Positions 7,612 through 14,768 of a stretch of 27,532 nt of DNA are shown here, in pieces (position 1 is the first letter of the stretch; each line of letters opens with the position of its first letter). The DNA comes from a virus, in IMG/VR virus record IMGVR_UViG_3300032144_000037, positions 1-27,532 of that record; one strand, written 5' to 3'. The position numbers and the translations under genes were made by a program. Below the pieces are notes generated by a model. The model was given only the letters and a program-made list of their open reading frames with translations. It did no database searches and had not been told where the DNA came from.

Positions 7612-7896
7612 GTGGGCACTCCAGCCCGGGCGATCGCGCTCAGCGGTGCCGACCAGGCGGTCTACACCGGCGGCGCGATCTACCGGGGAATCGTCCTGCG
7701 GGAGACCGCCGCCGCACCCGCACAGGTCCGGGTCTACGACGGAACCTCAGCCGCCGGGATCCTCCTCGACGACGTCGCCCTGGCGGCGTCCGCGTCCGCA
7801 TCCACCTGGTACGGCGACGGCGGAATCTGGGCATCCACCGGCATTTTCGTCGACATCGTGACCGGGACCGTCGAAGGCTCCCTGCGGCTCGGCTGA
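7612..7896 (+). CDS. small putative virion protein
   Basis: A 94-residue protein starting at GTG 7612, four bases after the previous stop. It is made of short predicted strands: AIYRGIVLRETAAAPAQVRVYDG, then ILLDDVALAAS and GIWASTGIFVDIVTG, with a glycine-rich end. Similar short beta proteins are common among actinophage structural genes near capsid and fibre genes. Function unknown; structural by context. Confidence 0.55.
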   Translation: MGTPARAIALSGADQAVYTGGAIYRGIVLRETAAAPAQVRVYDGTSAAGILLDDVALAASASASTWYGDGGIWASTGIFVDIVTGTVEGSLRLG

Positions 7897-7919
7897 GATC
7901 ACGAAGGGAGAGCTGACGA

Positions 7920-8573
7920 ATGCCACTGAACACCCTCGGGAAGAACCTGGCGCTGAACGGACTCGACGAGTCCGTGCCGGGTATCACCCACATCGGTGTC
8001 GGGAACACCACCGACCCCGGCACCGGCACCAACTACGCCGGCACCGAGGCCACCGGGGGCAGCCCTGCCTACGCCCGGCAGGCGGTCACCTGGGGAGGTG
8101 CGGCCGCCGAATTGAAGTCGAACACCGGGGCCCTGTCGTTCGACGTGCCCCCCGGCGGGTACGGGTTCCTCCTGTATTTCAATGCCAGCACAGGCAATAC
8201 GAACAACTTCATCGGGTACGCCCCGATCAACGGGACGGTGAAGGGTTTCGCCACGGTCGACTCGACGGACGTCACCAACGACACCATCACCTCGAGCGGG
8301 CACGGTCTCGTCGCGGATGACCGGGTGCAGCTCTTCGACGTCTTCGGCGCTGGCGTCCCGGCTGGGCTCACCGAGGGAACCGTCTACTTCGTACTGGCGT
8401 CCGGCCTGACCACCGACGTTTTCAAGGTCGCCACCACCTCCGGTGGGACGGCGATCAACATCACCGGCCAGGGCGAGCTCTTCTTCCAGAAGGTGATCCC
8501 CGAGACGTTCAGTTCGCAGGGCCAGATCACGGTCGCCGCCGGCGCCCTGGTCCTCGACGCCACCGCATTCTAG
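7920..8573 (+). CDS. putative fibre-like or accessory virion protein
   Basis: A 217-residue protein with a clear AAGGGAG ribosome site (7904-7910) ahead of ATG 7920. The first 100 residues (GITHIGVGNTTDPGTGTNYAG, later FDVPPGGYGFLLYFNASTG) look like the N-terminal domain of phage fibre-associated proteins. The middle segment (DSTDVTNDTITSSGHGLVADDRVQLFDV and on to about 185) looks like a small beta-barrel repeat module frequent in tail and fibre proteins. The end (GQITVAAGALVLDATAF) is a closing strand. It belongs to the accessory virion block. The exact role, head fibre or tail-related, is not decided. Confidence 0.55.
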   Translation: MPLNTLGKNLALNGLDESVPGITHIGVGNTTDPGTGTNYAGTEATGGSPAYARQAVTWGGAAAELKSNTGALSFDVPPGGYGFLLYFNASTGNTNNFIGYAPINGTVKGFATVDSTDVTNDTITSSGHGLVADDRVQLFDVFGAGVPAGLTEGTVYFVLASGLTTDVFKVATTSGGTAINITGQGELFFQKVIPETFSSQGQITVAAGALVLDATAF

Positions 8574-8583
8574 GGAGCCACCA

Positions 8584-8946
8584 ATGTTGTCATCAGTTCG
8601 GCTGGCGTCGCCCGCGGCGGGCTACGTCCGCACGGTCATCGAGACCAGGATCACGCTTGACAGCGTGAATCCCACCTTCGTCCTTTTCGACGTCGCGCCC
8701 GATTCTCCTGCTGCTGAGTGCATTCCGCTCTCAGGCGGGTTCGTGGTTCTGCAGGGCGACGACGTTGACGGTTGGGGGGTGAGCGACGACTACGCTCCCA
8801 GCGTCTCGGCCAATGGCCCGATCGGTTCCACCGGTGACGGCTCCGCCGAGCCGTACGAGCGGTGGCGGATCGGCCTGGTGTTCGGTCCGGGTTCCGGTGA
8901 TCTGCAGATCATTGGATCGGCCGTCTACATCACCTTCGTCCCGTGA
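8584..8946 (+). CDS. hypothetical virion-block protein
   Basis: A 120-residue protein with AGGGAG (8572-8577) placed six bases before ATG 8584. It has no recognised domain. The chain alternates beta-type strands (TRITLDSVNPTFVLFDVAP) with an acidic loop (GDDVDGWGVSDDYAPS) and ends in strands (DLQIIGSAVYITFVP). Its stop overlaps the next GTG by four bases, so the two are probably translated together. Codon use is a little less G+C-rich than in the flanking genes, a possible sign of separate origin. Confidence 0.5.
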   Translation: MLSSVRLASPAAGYVRTVIETRITLDSVNPTFVLFDVAPDSPAAECIPLSGGFVVLQGDDVDGWGVSDDYAPSVSANGPIGSTGDGSAEPYERWRIGLVFGPGSGDLQIIGSAVYITFVP

Positions 8947-9476
8947 GGCAGTATTGGGTTGCGCCCTTGCCGCCGCTTCACACGGCTAACGGGACTGCGC
9001 TGGCCAACTCGACGACACTGACCGACATCTCGCCGGCGCCGAATATCACCGTCCCGGCAGGCTTGCTGGAGGTCGGTACTGAGCTTCGGATTCGGGCGGC
9101 TGGTGAGTTCTCGACCACGGGCACGCCGACTCTGCTGATCGGGATCTACCTCGGCGGCGTCGCTGGAACGGTCCTCGCGGCGTCCACGACGATCACCACG
9201 GGCAGCGGTGCGGCGGCGTGGGGATGGGTCCTCGATTACCAGGGCGTGATCCGCACCGTCGGTTCGTCGGGGACTCTCAACGGTCAGGGCACCCTCGTGC
9301 TGGGTACGTCGCTCACCGCAGGTTCTGTGGCGATGATCCCTGACAATGCTGCCGGTCGCACGTTCACGTGGGACACAACGACAGCGAAGTTCCTCACCAT
9401 CGGCGCGAAATGGGGTACCGCGTCGGCGTCGAACACCATTACCTGCCAGGACATCTCCGTCGAGCTGGTCACGTAG
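8943..9476 (+). CDS. putative jelly-roll virion protein
   Basis: A 177-residue protein with a GTG start overlapping the preceding stop (GTGA). The order of strands (ANSTTLTDISPAPNITVPAG, LEVGTELRIRAAGEFSTTG, TLLIGIYLGG, then FLTIGAKWGTASASNTITCQDISVELV) is the pattern of a TNF-like jelly-roll often seen in phage head-fibre or decoration proteins. A short tip or fibre role in the accessory block is likely. The trimer state is an inference from the family. Confidence 0.6.
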   Translation: MRQYWVAPLPPLHTANGTALANSTTLTDISPAPNITVPAGLLEVGTELRIRAAGEFSTTGTPTLLIGIYLGGVAGTVLAASTTITTGSGAAAWGWVLDYQGVIRTVGSSGTLNGQGTLVLGTSLTAGSVAMIPDNAAGRTFTWDTTTAKFLTIGAKWGTASASNTITCQDISVELVT

Positions 9477-9526
9477 TGCCGGCACCCGGACGTCACCGGC
9501 GATTGCCCGGTTAGGAAGGGGCCAGC

Positions 9527-11020
9527 GTGCCGGCTGTAATCGCCTCCGGCCCGACGTTCGGCGACGGCTCGGGAGGCCTCACCGTCGTCAACGCGGCGCC
9601 GGCCGGGCTTACCGACCGGGACTGGCTGCTCGCGGTTCTGCTTTCGGACAACGACGGCGACGCCGCGGCGATGACCGCCCCGGCCGGGTGGTACCAGGTC
9701 AGCAGCTCCGCCGACACCGTCACCACACTGGGTGGTTTCGGGAAGATCTGGACCCGTCGCGCGGTCGATGCCGGCGCTGGGCCCTACAACTTCCCGGGCG
9801 GCTCCGGCTCGGACAACACCGGGTTCGTGTTCAGGATTGCCGGCGCGGACCCGGTGCAGTTGTTCGCGGCGCCGCCGGTGTGGGCGAATCCGGGCGCGGG
9901 TGCGACGACGTCGCTGATCGCGCCGTCGGTCACACCGGGCGGGTCCGGGTTGTTGATCTGCATGTTCATGCTCGAGGGAATGTTCGGCGGCAGCATCAGC
10001 CCGCCGGGCGGCATGAGCGGCACATCTGTCCTGAACGCCACGGGGTTCATGCAGACGCTGCCGGGCTCCGAGACCGTCCCACCAGGGCCCACCGGCACCC
10101 GGACGGCGACGGCGACCACCAGCGGTGCCAGCAACCTCCACGGCTTCCTGGCCGTCAGCATGGTCCTGGCCGACGACACCTCCAGCACGTACGCCGGCTG
10201 GTTCCTCGGCCCACCCACATTCGGGCGGCCGTGGGTGCCGGCGTCACCGCAATGGGCCGGCGGCGAGTTCATCCCGCCGCCGCAGGTCGAGGCCACCACG
10301 GGTGTCGGCGCGCTGGGCATGGCCTCCACCGCGGTGGTCCGCAAGGTCGTCGCGGTCACCGCCACGACCGGGCTCGGCCTGAGCAGCACCGGCACAGCCC
10401 AGAAGGTGACCAGGGCGGCCGGGACCGCCGCCCTGGCGGTCACCACAACCACGCTCGCCCGCAAGGCCACACCAGCCACCGGATCGGGCACCCTCGGCGT
10501 GGCCGGCACGGTGTCTGCTCGCAAGGCCTCGCCGGCCACCGGCGCCGCCACCACTGGCCTGGCCGGCACGGTCACCCTGCGGAAGACGACGCCAGCCGCG
10601 GCCCGGTCGCTGGCCGGCCTGGCCTCGACCACGGTGGCCCGGAAGGTCAGCCCGGTCACCGGGTCGGGCCTGGTCGGGTTCACATCGACCGGGCAGCTAG
10701 CGGACAGCAATGTCCGGGCCGTCACCGCTCGGACCCTGATCGGGCTGACCGGCAGCGCGCAGGCCCGCAAGCGGTCATCGGCGGCCGGGATCACCACCCT
10801 GGGAGCTACGTCCACCGGGACGATCCGCAAAGTCAGCGGCGTCCTGGCCGGCGCACGCTTCGGGATCACCACCTACTTCCAGTCGCCTGGGCGGGTGCAC
10901 GTCTACACCGGCACGGCATCCGTCAGCTCTCCCGCCTCGGGTGCCGCCGGCGTCACCGCGCCGCACGCCAGCGCCTCAAGCATCACCGCGACCCAGGCAG
11001 GGGAGGTGGCCGTGCAATGA
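9527..11020 (+). CDS. repeat-containing virion protein with shared N-terminal domain
   Basis: A 497-residue protein from GTG 9527 with GGAAGGGG (9514-9521) ahead. Residues 1-235 form a beta-rich domain (GLTDRDWLLAVLL, MTAPAGW, KIWTRRAV, GLLICMF, TGTRTATAT) that matches the N-terminal domain of the tail-tip protein at 18657. Residues about 258-460 consist of ten units with a strict 20-residue period, each ending in an Arg/Gln-Lys pair and rich in Thr, Ala, Gly and Ser. The last 35 residues are Ser/Ala-rich. The repeats suggest an extended fibre or a surface scaffold. The many Thr/Ser residues make it a candidate target for the glycosyltransferase at 13276, which is an inference from context only. 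Confidence 0.65.
   Translation: MPAVIASGPTFGDGSGGLTVVNAAPAGLTDRDWLLAVLLSDNDGDAAAMTAPAGWYQVSSSADTVTTLGGFGKIWTRRAVDAGAGPYNFPGGSGSDNTGFVFRIAGADPVQLFAAPPVWANPGAGATTSLIAPSVTPGGSGLLICMFMLEGMFGGSISPPGGMSGTSVLNATGFMQTLPGSETVPPGPTGTRTATATTSGASNLHGFLAVSMVLADDTSSTYAGWFLGPPTFGRPWVPASPQWAGGEFIPPPQVEATTGVGALGMASTAVVRKVVAVTATTGLGLSSTGTAQKVTRAAGTAALAVTTTTLARKATPATGSGTLGVAGTVSARKASPATGAATTGLAGTVTLRKTTPAAARSLAGLASTTVARKVSPVTGSGLVGFTSTGQLADSNVRAVTARTLIGLTGSAQARKRSSAAGITTLGATSTGTIRKVSGVLAGARFGITTYFQSPGRVHVYTGTASVSSPASGAAGVTAPHASASSITATQAGEVAVQ
10280..10880 (+). repeat. 60-bp coding tandem repeat, about ten diverged units
   Basis: The codons of the marker Arg-Lys (or Gln-Lys, Ala-Asp) pairs begin at 10340, 10400, 10460, 10520, 10580, 10640 and 10700, exactly 60 bases apart, then 10766 (a 6-base insertion) and 10826. 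The units are well diverged in DNA while keeping length and the protein pattern, so selection on the protein rather than recent copying explains them. They lie inside the gene at 9527. Confidence 0.85.
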
Positions 11021-11946
11021 CGACGACCTCATTCAATATCGGTGACCGGCCGAAGCTCACCTACATCGCGAAGGTCGACGGGACACCGACAGACGCGACG
11101 GTGATCCTCACGGTCACCCGCCCCGACGGCACGACCCTCACCCCGACCCCAGATCACACCGGGCTGGGCACGTACACCGCGAACATCGACGTCGACATGG
11201 ACGGCCTCTGGACCTTCCTGTGGTCGGCGACCGGTGCGGTCACCGACACCGAGGACGGGACCTTCCGGGTCCTGGCCCGAGCCGGGGCCACCGTGTACGC
11301 GACGGTCGGCGAGCTGCGGGAATGGTTCGGTGACGACGGCGAGCGGCTGTCGTCACCGCAGCTGGCCCGGGCCCTGGCCGCGACGTCCCGGGCGATCGAC
11401 CGGTACTGCTTCCGCCGGTTCTGGCGCGACAACAGCGCCACGACTCGCCTGTTCCGCGCGGACGAGCCGGATTTCGTCTGGATCGATGACCTGTGGTCGA
11501 CCAGCGGTCTGATCGTCGCCACCGACCCGGGCGCCAACGGGTTGTTCTCCGAGACCTGGACGCAGACCACGTACCAGCTGGAGCCGCTCAACAGCGCGGC
11601 CGACGCCGGCGGCGACAGTGCGTTCGCCTGGTGGCAGATCGCCGCAGTCTCGACGATGTCGTTTCCGTACGCCCAACGGCGGGCCGGGGTGCGGGTGACC
11701 GCGAAGTGGGGATGGTCAGCCGTCCCGGACCAGGTCTCCGAAGCGACCCTGCTCAAGGCCGCGAGCCTGTTCAAGCGCAGGGACGCGCCGTTCGGGTGGG
11801 CCGCGGTGGGTGACGTCGGGGTCGTACGGATCGGCCGCAACGACGTCGACGTCGTTGACCTCCTCAGCCCGTTCCGGAAGACCCGGCCCCGCACGCTCAC
11901 CTACCGACCGCAGGTGAACTCGATCTTCCACGGGGGTCTGCAATGA
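11017..11946 (+). CDS. head-tail connector protein with N-terminal Ig-like domain
   Basis: A 309-residue protein; ATG 11017 overlaps the previous stop (ATGA) and GGGGAGG lies about ten bases ahead. Residues 1-85 read as a small Ig-like or bacterial-polysaccharide-type beta domain (KLTYIAKVDGTPTDATVILTV, DGLWTFLWSATG, EDGTFRVLA). From about residue 90 the sequence fits the phage connector gp6/gp15 type: ATVGELREWFG, LARALAATSRAIDRYCFRRFW, then a beta region and EATLLKAASLFKRRDAP. Connectors close the portal and receive the tail. The appended Ig-like domain is an extra surface module. The upstream frame is open far to the left, but the overlap and ribosome site fix the start here. Confidence 0.75.
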   Translation: MTTTSFNIGDRPKLTYIAKVDGTPTDATVILTVTRPDGTTLTPTPDHTGLGTYTANIDVDMDGLWTFLWSATGAVTDTEDGTFRVLARAGATVYATVGELREWFGDDGERLSSPQLARALAATSRAIDRYCFRRFWRDNSATTRLFRADEPDFVWIDDLWSTSGLIVATDPGANGLFSETWTQTTYQLEPLNSAADAGGDSAFAWWQIAAVSTMSFPYAQRRAGVRVTAKWGWSAVPDQVSEATLLKAASLFKRRDAPFGWAAVGDVGVVRIGRNDVDVVDLLSPFRKTRPRTLTYRPQVNSIFHGGLQ

Positions 11947-12224
11947 GCGACTGGCACGACATCGGCGGTGGGCACGAGATCTCGTTCTACGTCGGCGATG
12001 ACGACGTCACGCGGATTGGTTTGCTCGACCGCCACCACAAGCCGGATGGCACGCCCTGCTCCACCGGCAGCATCATGTTCGACCTCCCAGAGAACGCTCA
12101 CGCGCCCGAACGCTCGCGCTGGCAACTGGTGAACCTTGAGCCCCTCACCCTCAGCCCATCGCTGCTCTGCAACCTCTGCACTGATCACGGTTTCATCCGC
12201 GAGGGGCGGTGGGTGCCGGCATGA
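11943..12224 (+). CDS. DUF6527-like small protein
   Basis: A 93-residue protein overlapping its neighbours at both ends by ATGA. The C-terminal half (GSIMFDLPENAHAP, then LEPLTLSPSLLCNLC and DHGFIREGRWVP) matches my recollection of DUF6527, a small family with conserved Cys and His residues that probably bind metal. Such genes are common in phages but have no settled role. The tight packing in a connector operon suggests it is made with the head-tail joining proteins, yet it need not be structural. Confidence 0.6.
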   Translation: MSDWHDIGGGHEISFYVGDDDVTRIGLLDRHHKPDGTPCSTGSIMFDLPENAHAPERSRWQLVNLEPLTLSPSLLCNLCTDHGFIREGRWVPA

Positions 12225-12679
12225 CGACGATCGCCGTGGCCAAGGCTGCGCTGCGCGACCTCTGGGTTCCCAGCCTGGCGCCGGTCCGGATCATCTACGG
12301 GCCCCGTGCCGCTCCACGGGCACCGGAGTGGCTGCGGATCCTCGGCGTCACCGGGACCAGAACCCCGGCCACGCAGGGCCCGGACCGGCTGATGGAAGAG
12401 CAATACACCATCAACTGCGAACTGACCGTGACCCTGGTCGGCGACGGCGACGAGGACCTCCAGCAGATCGTCACCGAACGCGCCGTCGCGATCTACGAGG
12501 CCGCCGAGACCGCCGTCCGATCCACCCCCGGCGAGCGGATCGGCGTCCCGGGCGTGCTGCTGGCCATGGTCGCCGGCCGGTTCACCCTCACCGAGGCACA
12601 ACCGGCTGCGGAAACCCCGTGCACAACCACGATCACGTTCGGTGTGGACGTGAGCGCCGACGACGAACTGGAGCCCTGA
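12221..12679 (+). CDS. putative neck / tail-terminator protein
   Basis: A 152-residue protein. ATG 12221 overlaps the previous stop; in-frame GTG 12209 lies too close to the GAGGGG signal to be the main start. The pattern of a short helix (IAVAKAALRDLW), a strand-rich core (PVRIIYGPRA, QYTINCELTVTLVG), a long helix (LQQIVTERAVAIYEAAETAVRS) and closing strands (TTTITFGVDVSA) resembles tail-terminator/completion proteins. Its place, between connector and tail tube, agrees with this. No signature motif is strong enough to be certain. Confidence 0.55.
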   Translation: MTTIAVAKAALRDLWVPSLAPVRIIYGPRAAPRAPEWLRILGVTGTRTPATQGPDRLMEEQYTINCELTVTLVGDGDEDLQQIVTERAVAIYEAAETAVRSTPGERIGVPGVLLAMVAGRFTLTEAQPAAETPCTTTITFGVDVSADDELEP

Positions 12680-13276
12680 ATGCACGCTGCCGCCCGCGCC
12701 TACGCCAAGTCCAAGTTGGCCGGCCAGCACTTCCCGAGCGTGGTCGAGATCGGGGGACGGAACATCAACGGTGGGGTCCGGGACCTGTTCACCTGCGACC
12801 GGTACGTGGCTCTCGACCTGGAGCCCGGCCCCGGCGTCGACGTCGTCGCCGACGCGATCGAGTGGCGCCCGGACGAACCGGTGGACCTGGTGATCTGCTG
12901 CGAGGTCCTGGAACACGAGGCAAGGCAGGAAGAACTGATCCGGGCCGCCCTGGCCTACCTGAAGCCCGGCGGCGCCCTGCTGGTCACCGCCGGTGGCCCG
13001 GGCCGGGCCCCGCACTCCGGTCACGACGGCGGCCCCCTGGCCGAGGGCGAGCACTACGCCAACCTCGACCCAGACAACCTCCAGCGGTGGTTCGAGGCCG
13101 CCGACCTGTACCCAGCGGAGGTGCACTACGCCGCGGGGGTCTGCGACGTCTACGGCTTCGGGACCACGCCTGAGGCCGGAGGGGTTGTCCGGGGGCAGAG
13201 GTTCATCGTCGGTGAGGAAGGCTGCGAGTTGTACCTCCCAGCCGTTGACGGCACGGTGTCCGGGATACCCGCCTGA
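12680..13276 (+). CDS. SAM-dependent methyltransferase with tape-measure-like C-terminal motif
   Basis: A 198-residue class I methyltransferase. Motif I is VVEIGGR (21-27), the acidic residue ending strand 2 is D46 in VALDLEPG, and later motifs are VICCEVLEHE (71-80) and LKPGG (94-98), as in Methyltransf_11 proteins. The target is unknown. The C-terminal 32 residues are odd: GGVVRGQRFIVGEEG (167-181) followed by CELYLPAVDG repeats the motif at the end of tape measure proteins, including the one encoded here. The gene abuts the preceding stop and overlaps the glycosyltransferase (TGATG), so the pair is translated together. Modification of virion proteins or glycans is the likely role. Confidence 0.8.
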   Translation: MHAAARAYAKSKLAGQHFPSVVEIGGRNINGGVRDLFTCDRYVALDLEPGPGVDVVADAIEWRPDEPVDLVICCEVLEHEARQEELIRAALAYLKPGGALLVTAGGPGRAPHSGHDGGPLAEGEHYANLDPDNLQRWFEAADLYPAEVHYAAGVCDVYGFGTTPEAGGVVRGQRFIVGEEGCELYLPAVDGTVSGIPA

Positions 13277-14346
13277 TGCGGTGGGTGGTCGGCCAGCCCG
13301 GGCCCTCCTGGAGCGTTCACGACGTCTACGTCGGGTGGGTCGAGGCGCTGCGGCAGCTCGGCGAGGACGTCCACACCTTCAACCTGGACGACCGGCTCGC
13401 GTTGTACGACCACGCACTGATCGACATCGGTGACCCAGGCCCGAACGGTGAACTGAAGCTCCGGAAGGCCTTGACGGTCGAGCAGGCGAAAGAGCTGGCC
13501 GTGAACGGGCTTCCGGCGATGCTGTGGAAGGTCCGCCCGCAGGTTCTGCTGCTGGTGTGCGGGTTCTTCGTCCCGTACGAACTGCTCGATCACGCCCGCC
13601 GCACCGGGACCCGTGTGGTGATCATCCACACCGAGGAACCGTATGAGGTCGAGCGGGAGCTGGAGCTGGCCGCGCATGCCGACCTGAACCTGATCACCGA
13701 TCCGACCCACCTGGATCGGTTCACCGCGGTCGCGCCGACCGTGTTCGCTCCGCACGCCTACCGGCCGGCCGTCCACCACCCCGGGCCCGGCCCGGTCGAC
13801 CTCGTGTCGGATCTGGCGTTCGTCGGGACGGGGTTCGGTTCGCGCCGGTGGTTCCTGGAGCAGTTGCACGCCAGCGGCGCCCTGGACGGCCTGGACGTCC
13901 TCCTGGCCGGCAACTGGCAGGGCCTGGCCGATGCGTCGCCCCTGCGGGCATTCCTGGCCTCGGGTGACCCGGAAAAGTGTTGCGACAACGAGCAGACGGC
14001 GGACATCTACCGGGCCGCCCGGATGGGCATCAACCTCTACCGGCGTGAGCACGACGACAACGCCGACGCCGCCGGTCTGGCGATGGGCCCGCGTGAGGTG
14101 GAGATGGCCGCGTGTGGACTGTTCTTCCTGCGCGACCCCCGCCCCGAGGGCGACGCGGTGTTCCCGATGCTGCCGACCTTCGCTGGCCCGGGCGAGGCCG
14201 CCGAGCTGATCCGCTGGTGGTCCACGCACCCCGACCAGCGTGCTGCTGCCGCCGCGATGGCGCGAGAGGCGATCGCGGACAGGACGTTCGCCCAGTCCGC
14301 AACCAATCTGCTCCGGCTGCTCGGCCGGCAGCCGGTCACCACCTGA
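13276..14346 (+). CDS. CgeB-like glycosyltransferase (GT-B type)
   Basis: A 356-residue protein with the features of the CgeB/Glyco_trans_1_2 group. A GT-B N-terminal half has short Rossmann strands (PQVLLLVCGFF at 89-99, RVVIIHTEEPYE at 113-124). A middle segment reads DLAFVGTGFGSRRWFLEQL (179-197). The donor-site motif GPREVEMAACGLFFLRD (271-287) carries the acid expected to hold the sugar nucleotide, and the C-terminal helix pattern includes HPDQRAAAAAMAREAI. It would transfer a sugar from a nucleotide donor; acceptor and sugar are not shown. Placement within morphogenesis genes and overlap with the methyltransferase suggest glycan decoration of virion proteins. Confidence 0.82.
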   Translation: MRWVVGQPGPSWSVHDVYVGWVEALRQLGEDVHTFNLDDRLALYDHALIDIGDPGPNGELKLRKALTVEQAKELAVNGLPAMLWKVRPQVLLLVCGFFVPYELLDHARRTGTRVVIIHTEEPYEVERELELAAHADLNLITDPTHLDRFTAVAPTVFAPHAYRPAVHHPGPGPVDLVSDLAFVGTGFGSRRWFLEQLHASGALDGLDVLLAGNWQGLADASPLRAFLASGDPEKCCDNEQTADIYRAARMGINLYRREHDDNADAAGLAMGPREVEMAACGLFFLRDPRPEGDAVFPMLPTFAGPGEAAELIRWWSTHPDQRAAAAAMAREAIADRTFAQSATNLLRLLGRQPVTT

Positions 14347-14361
14347 AAGAGAGGGCCCACC

Positions 14362-14760
14362 ATGTCCCGTATCCACGGCCGCGCCGGTCGCGTCTACATC
14401 AACCTGACCTCCGGTGGCACCGCCGAGCCGGTCGCGTTCCTGTCCGGCTGGTCGATCAACTTCGCCGTTGACAAGTCCGACGTCACCGCGTTCGGTGACC
14501 CCAACAAGGTCTACGTCTCCGGACTCCCCGACGCCAGCGGAGATTTCAGCGGGTTCTACGACGACGCCACCGTCCAGGTCTACAACGCGGCCGTGGACGG
14601 GGTGGCCCGGAAGTTCTACCTCTACCCCTCCACGAACACGTCCGGGCAGTACTGGTGGGGGACGATCCTGCCCGACTTCAAGGTCAACGGCGACGTCGGC
14701 GGCCCCGTCCAGATCAGCTCGTCCTGGAACGCCGCCAGCCCCATCGCCAAGGTCGGGTAG
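14362..14760 (+). CDS. major tail tube protein
   Basis: A 132-residue protein with a good GAGAGGG signal before ATG 14362. The sequence pattern is that of siphovirus tail-tube proteins: an N-terminal Gly-rich strand (GRVYINLTSGG), LSGWSINFAVDKSDVTAFGDPNKVYVSG with the characteristic aspartates, then DFSGFYDD, FYLYPSTNTSGQYWWGT and a final ISSSWNAAS strand. It polymerises into the tube around the tape measure protein. Length is short but usual for actinophages. Immediate neighbours (chaperone, tape measure) agree. Confidence 0.82.
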   Translation: MSRIHGRAGRVYINLTSGGTAEPVAFLSGWSINFAVDKSDVTAFGDPNKVYVSGLPDASGDFSGFYDDATVQVYNAAVDGVARKFYLYPSTNTSGQYWWGTILPDFKVNGDVGGPVQISSSWNAASPIAKVG

Positions 14761-14768
14761 GCCCTCCG

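Noticed and set aside
10280-10880. 60-base periodicity as a CRISPR array or satellite
   Set aside because: The units are diverged, in frame and inside a gene; there are no identical repeats or unique spacers of CRISPR type.
9346-11016. Upstream extension of the connector frame over the whole repeat protein gene
   Set aside because: The extension is a shadow with an Arg/His/Gly-rich composition. The 9527 gene in the other frame has a ribosome site, a shared domain and 20-residue repeats; the connector starts at ATG 11017 by overlap.
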